DNA from: Lichenicola sp964247735
GTDB lineage: Bacteria; Pseudomonadota; Alphaproteobacteria; Acetobacterales; Acetobacteraceae
Assembly (NCBI GenBank): GCA_964247735.1
Contig: CAXTVS010000052.1
Location: 1-22,322 of the forward strand
Direction of reading: 5' to 3'
DNA length: 22,322 nucleotides
A program made the translations under genes and the position numbers. Shown here piece by piece: positions 7,699 to 16,007 of this stretch (positions are counted from its first letter, which is position 1; every line of letters starts with the position of its first letter). The notes beneath the pieces were generated by a model that worked only from the letters and a program-made list of their open reading frames with translations, had not been told where the DNA came from and did not search any database.

Positions 7699-7751
7699 TC
7701 CCGGGGACTCGCCAGCGCCGACGCAGGCAGGCAGGTCGCCACCCCACGAAC

Positions 7752-7768
7752 GCCCCGATTTAAGGGGC
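7752..7768. repeat. Short GC inverted repeat upstream of the 505-aa unknown gene
   Basis: GCCCC (7752-7756), GATTTAA, then GGGGC (7764-7768). It lies in the 103-base gap between the GT14-like gene and the following gene, 34 bases before the latter's first candidate start. It could be a small terminator or operator; at five base pairs it may be chance in GC-rich DNA. Confidence 0.25.
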
Positions 7769-7801
7769 CGGCATTCTCTGCTATCTGTCGATCGCGAGGC
7801 T

Positions 7802-9319
7802 GTGACGGGGCAGGATCAGGACGTGGACGTGATGGATCGTGCTGCCCCGACGGTGGTGTTTTCCGCGCTCTTCAACGAGTCCGATGCCTTCCTGACGACC
7901 TATGTCCGGAACTTCCTCAACAACACCGGCGACGGCACGGTCCTGGTCATCAACCTGCCGTCCGGCCGGACGATCTCCTGTCCGACGGCGGAGGAAAGCG
8001 AGCGGGTGCTGGTGTTCTCCGGCCAGGTGCGGCGCAGGAAGTTCGGCCACACCCTGCTGTCCGGGCACCTCGAGTCGTTCGAGCACGCGAGCCGCACGGT
8101 CGGTGCGTTCGACTTCTTCTGCCCGCTCGCCTCCAACAGCCTGTTCGCGCGGCCGTTCAACCTGCCGGCCGCGCTGGAAAGGCTGAAGGTCAAGCCGCAC
8201 ACGACCTCCAACGACCTCGACAACCTGATGGAGGTCTGGTGGTGGGTGAAGGTCAAGCGCAACCCGCGCTTCATCGCCTTCCTCAAGAGCGTATGGGGCC
8301 TGACCCACGTGTCGCAGAACCAGATCGAGGGCCTGTTCGCGGCGCGAAGCGACTGGGCGGTGCTGCACGAGCGGTTCGGGCAGATCCTCGAGCTCGGCGA
8401 GACGATCGAGCCGGAGATGGAGTTCCCGATGGAGGAGATCCTCCCGGCAACCCTGATCAAGCAGTTCGGCTCCGGCCACTTCGCCTACATCTGCCACATC
8501 TTCTGGGCCAGGTCCTACCAGGGCAAGGTCGTGCTTGCCGACATCCTGGACATGCCTCGCCTGTTTCCGGACGAGATCTGCATCTTCAAATGGTTCGACC
8601 GCGATCCGAACGATCCTGCCACCGCGGCGGTCTCGACCGGCTGGATCCAGGACCTGCTGGGACGGGTGTCGGAAGACCTCCGGACCGGCTCGGCGGCCAC
8701 CCGGTTCGCGCACCGGATGATCCTGGAGCAGGTGGCGCGCGTCATGGCCGAACGCGAAGCCTTCGGACCCATGACGGCAGGCTGGTGGACCGAGGCGACC
8801 GAACCTGACCGGCGCCGGGTGGCGTTGACCCGGACGGTGACGATGCGGCGCGAGATGATCCCGCTGCCGGTCGAGCCGGAGGCCGGACGGGACCTGAAGC
8901 CCCTCTACCTGTACACCGAGAACACCCGGCACGACGTGCGGCTGAGCCTGGAGATCAGCGAGGCGGACAGCACGACCATCCTGCTCAGCGCGTCGCTGGC
9001 GGACGAGACCGCGGGAACCGCGGACGCCGACTCCGTGCTGGAAGGCTACCTGTATCTGCAGACCCTGGCGGCGCCGGGCAGCCGGGTGTTCCGGCTGCGC
9101 TGCCTGTCGGCGACGCGCGACATGCGCGACCGGATCAGCGGGAACGTGGTGATCCAGGACGGCCGGGGCCATCATCGCGTTCCGCCCTGCCACGTCCTCG
9201 ATGGCGAGGTCGCGGAGTTCCACTACCAGCACGACCCGGTTGCGGGCGAGAAGGGGATGTGGTTCGGCATTCCCTTCTTCAGCCGTTTTGCCGTCACGCT
9301 CGCCGTGGACATCATCTAG
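7802..9319 (+). CDS. Uncharacterised glycan-locus protein, possibly glycosyltransferase-related
   Basis: I do not recognise a characterised family for this protein of up to 505 residues. Its N-terminal part (about 13-230) has an alpha/beta look: TVVFSALFNESDAFLTTYVRNFL, TVLVINLPSG, VLVFSGQVRRRKFGHTLLSGHLESF, then FDFFCPLASNSLF. This order recalls the opening of Core-2/I-branching enzymes ('D.F..L.S...'), as does the later VPMEE-like FPMEEILPATL (about residue 210). The region about 330-505 looks beta-rich ('LYLYTENTRHDVRLSLEI') and may be a separate carbohydrate-binding-like domain. GTG 7802 is the longest start; GTG 7823, GTG 7829 and ATG 7832 are alternatives, and none has a strong ribosome-binding site. 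No signal peptide or membrane segment is evident. It follows a GT14-like gene, so a paired role in glycan modification is plausible. Confidence 0.65.
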   Translation: MTGQDQDVDVMDRAAPTVVFSALFNESDAFLTTYVRNFLNNTGDGTVLVINLPSGRTISCPTAEESERVLVFSGQVRRRKFGHTLLSGHLESFEHASRTVGAFDFFCPLASNSLFARPFNLPAALERLKVKPHTTSNDLDNLMEVWWWVKVKRNPRFIAFLKSVWGLTHVSQNQIEGLFAARSDWAVLHERFGQILELGETIEPEMEFPMEEILPATLIKQFGSGHFAYICHIFWARSYQGKVVLADILDMPRLFPDEICIFKWFDRDPNDPATAAVSTGWIQDLLGRVSEDLRTGSAATRFAHRMILEQVARVMAEREAFGPMTAGWWTEATEPDRRRVALTRTVTMRREMIPLPVEPEAGRDLKPLYLYTENTRHDVRLSLEISEADSTTILLSASLADETAGTADADSVLEGYLYLQTLAAPGSRVFRLRCLSATRDMRDRISGNVVIQDGRGHHRVPPCHVLDGEVAEFHYQHDPVAGEKGMWFGIPFFSRFAVTLAVDII

Positions 9320-9624
9320 CGCCGCAGCCGCCGGGTCGTTACGGAATTGCAGCAGATTGGCGTCTGGATCGCCCAGGCGGATCGTCGAGGCACGCCGTGT
9401 ACAAAATAGGGGCCGGTTGATGCGTCCGTATACGCGGCGCCGGCCGTGCCGGCTTCGAAACGTCGCAAAAAGCTGCAAATGCTCATCCGGTGATGGCAGG
9501 GCTGCATGATCCTCGGTTTCCGGATCTCGACCTGAGCAGATCGCTTGCACGAGCCGTTCCCGCTCGATTAATGTCCCTCTACCGTATTTTTGATGATTTC
9601 GACGCGGCGGCGGCATCCCGCGGA
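9320..9624. other. 305-base low-coding stretch upstream of the large repeat-GT2-GT4 gene
   Basis: The stretch is less GC-rich than its neighbours. It holds an 8-bp palindrome CGTATACG (9427-9434) and a hairpin GCCGGC-CGT-GCCGGC (9439-9453) that has no T run. The frame of the following gene is open from GTG 9490, so up to 45 codons of this stretch may be coding, but their third positions lack the usual G/C bias. No convincing -35/-10 pair was found. Confidence 0.45.
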
Positions 9625-12600
9625 ATGAATGGCAGGCACATGGACCTCCAGACCGACCCCGCTCCGCCCGAAGCCCAGGCCGGCCCGGAAGAAGCGGCGA
9701 CGCCGCGCGTCGAGCCGGTCGCGCACCAGCCGCGTTGGCGCCGGTTTGACGCTGCCTGGTATGGTGTGCGCTACCGGGAGCCTCTGTCCGGGCACGGCAT
9801 CACCGGGTCCGACGATCTGGAGGCGTTCTACTGGCGTCAGGGCTGCCGGCTGGGGCACTCGCCGAACATGTTCTTCGACGAGGCGTGGTATCTGTCGGCC
9901 TATCCCGACGTCGCCGCGCACGTGGCGACCGGCGGCGCGCGGTCGGGCTTCGAGCACTACATCCGCGACGGCCACCGCGACCGCTCGCCGCACTGGCTGT
10001 TCGACGAGCGCTACTACCTGGCGTGCAACCGCGACGTCACCCAGGGCCTGCTGCAGCGCGGGCACTTCGTCAACGGCTACGACCACTACCTGGCGATCGG
10101 CAACGCCGAGTTCCGCACCGGCCACCGCTTCTTCGACCCGCTGCTCTACGCCGAGAACGCCGACGAGAGCGACGAGGTGCGCGGCCACGCCGGCGGCCCG
10201 TTCGTGCGCTTCCTGCTCGACAACTGCCGGGCCGGCAGCACGGCGCGGCTGTCGTGGTATTTCGACCCCGCCTGGTATCTGCAGACCTACCCGGAGCTGC
10301 GCCAGGAGATCGCCGCCGACTGGAGCTGCGCGCTGCACCACTTCCTGTGCCACCGCAGCACGCAGCGCTACACCGGCCTGGAATGGTTCTCCGAGGAGTA
10401 CTACGGCGCCACCTACCCGGACGTGCTGGCGGCAGTGAACAAGGGCGCGTTCCGCAACACCTACGAGCACTTCGTCAAGTTCGGCGCCGCCGAGCGCCGC
10501 CGGCCGCATGCCGAGGTCGACCTGGTCGCGCACTACCGCTCGGTCGCGGTGCAGGCGGCGATCGAGCGCGGCGAGCACGAGAACGCGTTCACCCACTGGC
10601 TGGCACAGCGTCACGCCGCGGAGGAGGGCGGCAACCCGGAGCCCATCGTCGAGGCGCAGAGCAAGCAGCTGTTCGCGCGCATGGCCGACACCATGCTGCC
10701 GCAGTTCGCGCGCTCCAGGCTCGACTTCACCGTGCACGACCAGCCTGCGGTCAGCGTCATCATCGTGCTGCACAACAAGTTCACCCTCACGATGACCGCG
10801 TTGTCGTCGTTGCGCGCGGTCTACGCAGGCCCGATCGAGCTGATCCTGGTCGACTCCGGCTCGCGCGACGAGACCCGTCGCATCGGCCGCTACCTCCTCG
10901 GCGCCCGCATCATGCGCTTCGCCCACAACGTCGGCTTCGTCGCCGCCTGCAACGCAGCGCTCGCGCATGCGACAGCGCCGGCCGTGCTCTACCTCAACAA
11001 CGACCTGACGCTCGGCATCAAGTCGATCGAGCTGGCCCTGGCGCGCCTGCACGCCGACCCCAGGATCGGCGCGGTCGGCGCCAAGTTCATCCGCACCAAC
11101 GGCCTGCTTCAGGAGGCAGGCTCGATCATCTGGCGCGACGGCTCCACCATGGGCTACCTGCGCGACGGCGACCCGGCCCTGCCCGAAGCCAACTTCGTGC
11201 GCGACGTCGACTTCTGCTCCGGCGCCTTCCTGATGGTGCGCGCGTCCTGCCTCAGGGCGCTCGGCGGCTTCGACGACGACTTCCGCCCCGCCTACTACGA
11301 GGAGACCGACCTCTGCGTCCGCCTCAGGAAGGGCGGCTACCGGGTGGTCTACGACCCGTCGGTGGTGGTGCAGCACGTCGAGTTCGGCTCTGCCAGCTCG
11401 GCCCGCTCGGCGCGCATGATCGCGCGCAACCACAGGATGTTCGTCGAGAAGCACCTGGACTGGCTGCGCTACAAGCACCCGCCGCATCCGCGCAACGCCC
11501 TGTTCGCCCGCTCGCCCAAGGCCGGGCGCGGCCGCATCCTGTTCATCGAGGACCGTATCCCGATGCGCGACCTCGGCTCCGGCTACGTGCGCTCCAACGA
11601 CATCGTGCACGCCATGGCGTCGCTCGGCTACCACGTCAGCGTCTACCCGGTGTATCCCGCCACCGCGAGCCTGCTGGAAACGCTGGGCGACTTCCCCGAA
11701 ACGGTGGAGGTGCTGTATGACCGCGGCCAGGAGCAGCTGCCGCAGTTCATCGCCGGGCGCAGCGGCTACTACGACATCGTCTGGATCGGGCGCACCCACA
11801 ACCTCGAGCGCCTGCTGCCGACCCTGAGCGACGCCTCCTCGGCGCTGCCCGACCACAGCGTGGTGCTCGACACCGAGGCGGTCGCCGCCCCGCGCCTGCT
11901 GGAGCAGGCCCGGGTGCTCGGCCGCACGCCTGAGCACGACCTGGAAACCATGCTGCGCCGCGAGCTCGCCTGCGCCTACTTCTGCCAGAAGATCGTTGCC
12001 GTGAACGAGCGCGACGCCGCCCTCATCCGCCTGACCGGCCACAGCAAGGTGTCGGTGCTCGGCCACCTGAAGGAGCCGGTGCCGACGCCGTCCCCCTGGC
12101 GCGCGCGCAGCGGCCTGCTGTTCCTGGGCGCCGTGCACGAAGCCGCGAGCCCGAACTACGACAGCCTGTCCTGGTTCGTGAAGGAGGTGCTGCCGCTGCT
12201 CGACAGCCGTCTGCCGCCTGAGGTGCGGGTCTCGATCGCCGGCTACGTCGACCGCCGGGTCGACATGTCGCCGCTCGGCCGCAACCGGCGGGTCGACCTG
12301 CTCGGACCGGTCGGCGACCTTTCCGCACTCTACGACGCGCACCGGGTGTTCGTCGCGCCGACCCGGTTCGCCGGCGGCATCCCGTTCAAGGTGCACGAGG
12401 CGGCGGCGCACGGCCTGCCGATCGTCGCCACCGAGCTGCTGTGCCGCCAGGTGGGCTGGACCGACGGCACCGCCATCCTGTCCGGCGGCACCGACGACCC
12501 GGCCGCGTTCGCCGACCAGGTGGCCGCGCTCTACGCCGACGAGACCCGGTGGAACGCCACCCGCGCCGAGGCCCTGCGCCGGATCGAGGCCGAAAACAGC

Positions 12601-12681
12601 CGAACCGCCTACCTCGACCGCCTCGGCGAAATCCTCAGCGACGTCACCGCCGAGGCAAACCCGAGGCACGCGGCAGGATGA
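9625..12681 (+). CDS. Giant bifunctional glycosyltransferase: seven ~43-aa repeats + GT2 + GT4 modules
   Basis: This ~1018-residue protein has three parts. Residues 41 to about 340 are seven repeats of 42-44 residues, each opening with F-D-x-x-W/Y-Y and, in the best copies, YPDV and a later 'G...HY/HF...G' (for example FDEAWYLSAYPDV). Residues about 374-610 are a GT2 domain: AVSVIIVLHN, VDSGSRDETRR, NVGFVAACN, YLNND (metal/nucleotide site), CSGAFLMVR and YYEETDLCVRLRKGGY. From about 635 to the end is a GT-B/GT4-like module: RILFIEDRIP, GLLFLGAVHEAASPNYDS and GGIPFKVHEAAAHGLPIVAT, with the acidic E of the GT4 site. ATG 9625 was chosen because codons before it look non-coding; ATG 9640, ATG 9571 and GTG 9490 are alternatives. 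It probably makes two linkages in one glycan. Substrates are unknown. Confidence 0.85.
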   Translation: MNGRHMDLQTDPAPPEAQAGPEEAATPRVEPVAHQPRWRRFDAAWYGVRYREPLSGHGITGSDDLEAFYWRQGCRLGHSPNMFFDEAWYLSAYPDVAAHVATGGARSGFEHYIRDGHRDRSPHWLFDERYYLACNRDVTQGLLQRGHFVNGYDHYLAIGNAEFRTGHRFFDPLLYAENADESDEVRGHAGGPFVRFLLDNCRAGSTARLSWYFDPAWYLQTYPELRQEIAADWSCALHHFLCHRSTQRYTGLEWFSEEYYGATYPDVLAAVNKGAFRNTYEHFVKFGAAERRRPHAEVDLVAHYRSVAVQAAIERGEHENAFTHWLAQRHAAEEGGNPEPIVEAQSKQLFARMADTMLPQFARSRLDFTVHDQPAVSVIIVLHNKFTLTMTALSSLRAVYAGPIELILVDSGSRDETRRIGRYLLGARIMRFAHNVGFVAACNAALAHATAPAVLYLNNDLTLGIKSIELALARLHADPRIGAVGAKFIRTNGLLQEAGSIIWRDGSTMGYLRDGDPALPEANFVRDVDFCSGAFLMVRASCLRALGGFDDDFRPAYYEETDLCVRLRKGGYRVVYDPSVVVQHVEFGSASSARSARMIARNHRMFVEKHLDWLRYKHPPHPRNALFARSPKAGRGRILFIEDRIPMRDLGSGYVRSNDIVHAMASLGYHVSVYPVYPATASLLETLGDFPETVEVLYDRGQEQLPQFIAGRSGYYDIVWIGRTHNLERLLPTLSDASSALPDHSVVLDTEAVAAPRLLEQARVLGRTPEHDLETMLRRELACAYFCQKIVAVNERDAALIRLTGHSKVSVLGHLKEPVPTPSPWRARSGLLFLGAVHEAASPNYDSLSWFVKEVLPLLDSRLPPEVRVSIAGYVDRRVDMSPLGRNRRVDLLGPVGDLSALYDAHRVFVAPTRFAGGIPFKVHEAAAHGLPIVATELLCRQVGWTDGTAILSGGTDDPAAFADQVAALYADETRWNATRAEALRRIEAENSRTAYLDRLGEILSDVTAEANPRHAAG
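9745..10641 (+). repeat. Seven tandem ~43-residue protein repeats (YYxxxYPDV type) inside the GT2-GT4 gene
   Basis: Repeat units begin at residues 41, 84, 126, 170, 213, 255 and 298 (numbered from ATG 9625), so the period is 42-44 residues, about 129 bases. Shared positions are F-D at the start, an aromatic pair four residues later (WY/YY), YPDV or YPEL in units 2, 5 and 6, and an aromatic-rich helix end such as FEHYIRDG, YDHYLAIG, LHHFLCHR, YEHFVKFG and FTHWLAQR. Units 1, 4 and 7 are more diverged. DNA identity between units is low, so this is an old protein-level repeat and not a recent DNA duplication. Confidence 0.75.
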
Positions 12682-12727
12682 GCGGACAGCGCGGCGGCAA
12701 TACATGACGGGCACGCCCTGAGCCGCC

Positions 12728-14530
12728 ATGCTTGACGAACCCGTCACCAAGATCGTCGGCGTGATCGATGCGCTCGGCTCCGGGCGCATCGGCGGCTGGG
12801 TCAGCCGCCGATGCGAAGGCACCTATGTGGGTGGCCTGCGGATCGAGCTGCGCCGCGGCGGCGCCGTACTGTCGGAGGTGCGGCCGGCCGGCCCCCGCCT
12901 CGACGTGCTGGCCGATGCCAGCCTCGACCTCGCCTTCTCCCTCGAATGCGACAGCATCGACGAGCTGCTGGACGGGATCCTGACGGTGGTCGCGGTCGAC
13001 CCGTCCGGGCAGGAGCACCCGCTGGAGGTCTACCCGCCGGTGCGCGCGTCGGCGCGGCGCGGCGGCACGCCGGACAAGCCGCGTCCGGCGGGCGCACGGA
13101 GCGTCGCCGAGGTGATGCAGGCGTTGTCGCAGGTCCGCCCGTCCGCCCCGCCGCATCCCGACAGGCAGCCGCCCGCGCGGACGGAACCGGCGCGCGGGGA
13201 GGCACGGTTCACCAGGGCGGCGGTCGGCCCGCGCATCGTGTTCCTCGGCGCCGGCAGCACGGTGTTCGCCAAGAACCTGCTCGGCGACATCCTGGGCGAG
13301 CCGGCCCTGTCGGCCAGCCGGATCTGCCTCTACGACATCGACCCCGAGCGCCTGCGCGTGTCGGAGGTGGTGGCGGGGCGGATCGTGCAGGCGCTGGACG
13401 CGCCGGCGCAGGTCACCGCCACGACCGACCTCGGCCAGGCGCTGGACGGCGCCGACTACGCGATCAACATGATCCAGGTCGGCGGCTACCGCCCCTGCAC
13501 GGTGACCGACTTCGAGATCCCCAACCGCCACGGCCTGCGCCAGACCATCGGCGACACGCTCGGCATCGGCGGCATCATGCGGGCGCTGCGCACGATCCCG
13601 GTGCTGCTCGACATGGTGCGCGAGATGGAGCGGCGCTGCCCGGACGTGCTGCACCTCAACTACGTCAACCCGATGGCGATGAACTGCTGGGCGCTGAGCC
13701 GGGCCAGCCGGATCCGCACCGTCGGGCTGTGCCACAGCGTCCAGGGCACCGCGGCGGAGCTGGCAGCCGACATCGGCGTGCCGGTGGAGCGGATCGACTA
13801 CCTCGCCGCCGGCATCAACCACATGGCGTTCTACCTGCGCTTCTCCGCCAACGGCGAGGACCTGTATCCCCGCATCCGCGAGGTCGGCGCCGCGCGCCGG
13901 ATGCCGCCGCACAACCGGGTCCGCTACGACCTGCTCGACCGTTTCGGCTACTTCGTCACCGAGTCGAGCGAGCACTTCGCCGAGTACGTGCCCTGGTACA
14001 TCAAGCGCGACCGTCCCGACCTGATCGAGCGCCTCAACATCCCGCTGGACGAGTATCCGCGCCGCTGCGAGCTGCAGATCGCCGCCTGGACCGAGCAGGG
14101 ACGGGTCCTGCAGGACCTGAGCCGGCCGATCGCGGTGGAGCGCAGCCACGAGTACGGCGGCCGGATCATCAACGCGATCGAGACCGGCGTGCCGGCGGTG
14201 GTCTACGGCAACGTGTCCAATGCCGGCCTGATCGACAACCTGCCGCCCGAGGCCTGCGTCGAGGTGCCGTGCCTGGTGGACGGCACCGGGCTGCATCCGG
14301 TGCAGGTGGGGCGGCTGCCGCTGCAGCTGGCCGCCCTGATGCAGACCAACGTGTCGGTGCAGGCGCTGGCCGTCGAGGCGGCGCTGACCGGCCGGCGCGA
14401 TCACGTGTACCACGCCGCGATGCTGGACCCGCATACCGCCGCCGAGCTCGATCCCGACCAGATCACCCGGCTGGTCGACGACCTGCTCGACGCGCACCGC
14501 CCCTGGCTGCCGGACGCGCTGTTCCGCTGA
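12728..14530 (+). CDS. GH4-family (MelA-like) NAD-dependent glycosidase with extra N-terminal domain
   Basis: The C-terminal part (about 169-600) is a family 4 glycoside hydrolase of the alpha-galactosidase/MelA branch. These enzymes use NAD+ and Mn2+ and cleave by oxidation at C3, elimination and re-addition. Seen are the Rossmann loop RIVFLGAGSTVFAKNLL, LYDIDPERL, QVGGYRPC.TDFEIPN.HGLRQTIGDTLG, LNYVNPMAM, CHSVQGT (Cys335) and GINHMAF (His365). Cys and His are the expected metal ligands at the usual ~30-residue spacing. The family is normally ~430-450 aa; here residues 1-105 add a beta-type domain with 'GGWVSRR', joined by a Pro/Ala/Arg-rich linker (106-165). It lies 46 bases after the GT2-GT4 gene, same strand. 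In a biosynthetic locus it may trim or edit a glycan; specificity is not certain. Confidence 0.88.
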   Translation: MLDEPVTKIVGVIDALGSGRIGGWVSRRCEGTYVGGLRIELRRGGAVLSEVRPAGPRLDVLADASLDLAFSLECDSIDELLDGILTVVAVDPSGQEHPLEVYPPVRASARRGGTPDKPRPAGARSVAEVMQALSQVRPSAPPHPDRQPPARTEPARGEARFTRAAVGPRIVFLGAGSTVFAKNLLGDILGEPALSASRICLYDIDPERLRVSEVVAGRIVQALDAPAQVTATTDLGQALDGADYAINMIQVGGYRPCTVTDFEIPNRHGLRQTIGDTLGIGGIMRALRTIPVLLDMVREMERRCPDVLHLNYVNPMAMNCWALSRASRIRTVGLCHSVQGTAAELAADIGVPVERIDYLAAGINHMAFYLRFSANGEDLYPRIREVGAARRMPPHNRVRYDLLDRFGYFVTESSEHFAEYVPWYIKRDRPDLIERLNIPLDEYPRRCELQIAAWTEQGRVLQDLSRPIAVERSHEYGGRIINAIETGVPAVVYGNVSNAGLIDNLPPEACVEVPCLVDGTGLHPVQVGRLPLQLAALMQTNVSVQALAVEAALTGRRDHVYHAAMLDPHTAAELDPDQITRLVDDLLDAHRPWLPDALFR

Positions 14531-14730
14531 TGCGACCGGCTCGATCCACCCCCGTGGGCGGTCCGATACTTGCCGAGCCCGGTGTCATCCACCGGTCGAC
14601 ACTGCTGCCGCGCGACCCGTGCAATCCGATCGTGGCCTTCACGCTGGAACGTCGCCAACCAGATGGCCTGCCGACAGCCGATCCATTACAATCTCGTGAT
14701 ACCGAAGCAAGCCGACCGGAGATGCAGCCG

Positions 14731-15976
14731 ATGGACTACTTGCCTGCCTTGAGGGACGCCATGGCGCTTCGGGACGACGGCCAGCTGGATGCGGCGATAG
14801 GCCGCTTCAAGACCCTGGCCTTGGAACATTCCGACCGGATCGAGGCCCTTCTTGAGGCGGGAAAGCTGGCGCAGAAGCGCGGCGACTGGCAGGACGCCCT
14901 CATCTGGACCGGGACGCGATGGGCGTATCCCGGCACAACTTCTGGCCCTACTACCTGAGCGTGAAGCTGAAGCAGCAGCGGAACGATTATCCGGGCTGCC
15001 TGGAAGACCTGGAGGCGGCAGGCCGAGACTGCCGTGGCCGCGTGTCGGAGGAGGAGTGCGACAACATCGTCAAGCTGACCACCGACCTCCGGACCGTCGT
15101 GAACGGACCGCCGGCCGCCGAGCTGCAGGCTGCCCTCCTGCGCAACACGACCCCGGTCGGCCGCGCCCTGCCCAACGCGGTGCGCGTGTCCCTGGTCAAG
15201 GACGAGGCCGACGTCATCTACGAGAGCCTGGAGTCGTCCTACCTGAGCGGGTTCCGCTACTACGCGATCGCCGACAACAACAGCTCGGACGGCACCAGGC
15301 AGGAGATCGACCGCTTCGCCGCCGACTGTGCCGACTGCATCGTCTACGTGGTCAGCGATCCGGTCGTCGGCTACTTCCAGGCGGCGAAGACGATGGCCGT
15401 CGCCAGGATGGCGGTGACGGTGCTGCAGGGCCTGGGCCATCCGTCGAGTGGGTGTTCGCGCTCGACGGCGACGAGATGCTCTACGCGAGCGATCCGTCCT
15501 GCGACCTGTTCGCGATCCTCAACGGGCCGGACAGCGGAAACAAGCGGATGCTGTCCTACTGCTTCTGCAACGCGTCGAGCTCCTTCCCGCACCAGCGCCT
15601 CGATCCGGACATGGACTTCCTCCGGCACTTCGACCACTACGAGACCTTCCACAGGAACACGGTCAGGAAGGTCGCCTTCCGCTACTCGGCGGAAGCGTGT
15701 CTGGAGCAGGGCAACCATTACTGCTCCAAGGTCGTGACCGACGTCGACCAGCCGATCGTCGGCGCGGAGTCCGGCCTGGTGCTGCGGCACTTCCCGGTCC
15801 GCAGCATCGAGCACGTCAGGAAGAAGATCGTGAACGGCGGAAAGGCGCTCCAGGCCTTCAACGGCTCGAACGCCCTGGGCGGACACTGGAAGCGGGACTA
15901 CGAGCTGTATCTGGAGAAGGGCGAGGGCTACCTGTCCGAGAAGGTACGGCAGTACCACGCGCGCAGCCTGACCTGA
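14731..15976 (+). pseudogene. TPR + GT2-type (Glyco_tranf_2_4-like) glycosyltransferase, two frameshifts
   Basis: The reading passes through three frames. ATG 14731 follows GGAG (14718-14721) and starts a TPR-like helix pair (MDYLPALRDAMALRDDGQLD...). Near 14905-14915 the frame must shift, as if one base were missing, to reach RDAMGVSRHNFWPYYLSVKLK. That frame carries the GT2 core VRVSLVKDEADVIYESL and ADNNSSDGTRQEI. At about 15443 a second shift is needed: CCGTCGAG reads through to PVEWVFALDGDEM if one G is restored. The last frame runs to TGA 15974-15976 with RHFPVRSIEHVRKKIVNGG, typical of such enzymes. The intact protein would be about 415 residues. Both lesions look like single-base deletions. 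It is either a recent pseudogene or a consensus error. Confidence 0.8.
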
Positions 15977-16007
15977 ACACGCCAACCGGAAGCCAGGAAG
16001 CGGCACG

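Noticed and set aside
7697..7709. Palindrome AGTCCCGGGGACT at the stop of the GT14-like gene as a terminator or operator
   Set aside because: With a one-base centre it makes a poor RNA hairpin and has no T run. A GC palindrome of this size is expected by chance in such DNA.
9439..9453. GCCGGC-CGT-GCCGGC hairpin as a terminator of the 505-aa gene
   Set aside because: It lies 120 bases after the stop, lacks a T run, and GCCGGC is self-complementary and common in GC-rich DNA.
14681..14692. TTACAAT as a -10 before the TPR-GT2 gene
   Set aside because: No -35-like hexamer at proper spacing; the gap 14531-14730 shows nothing else convincing.
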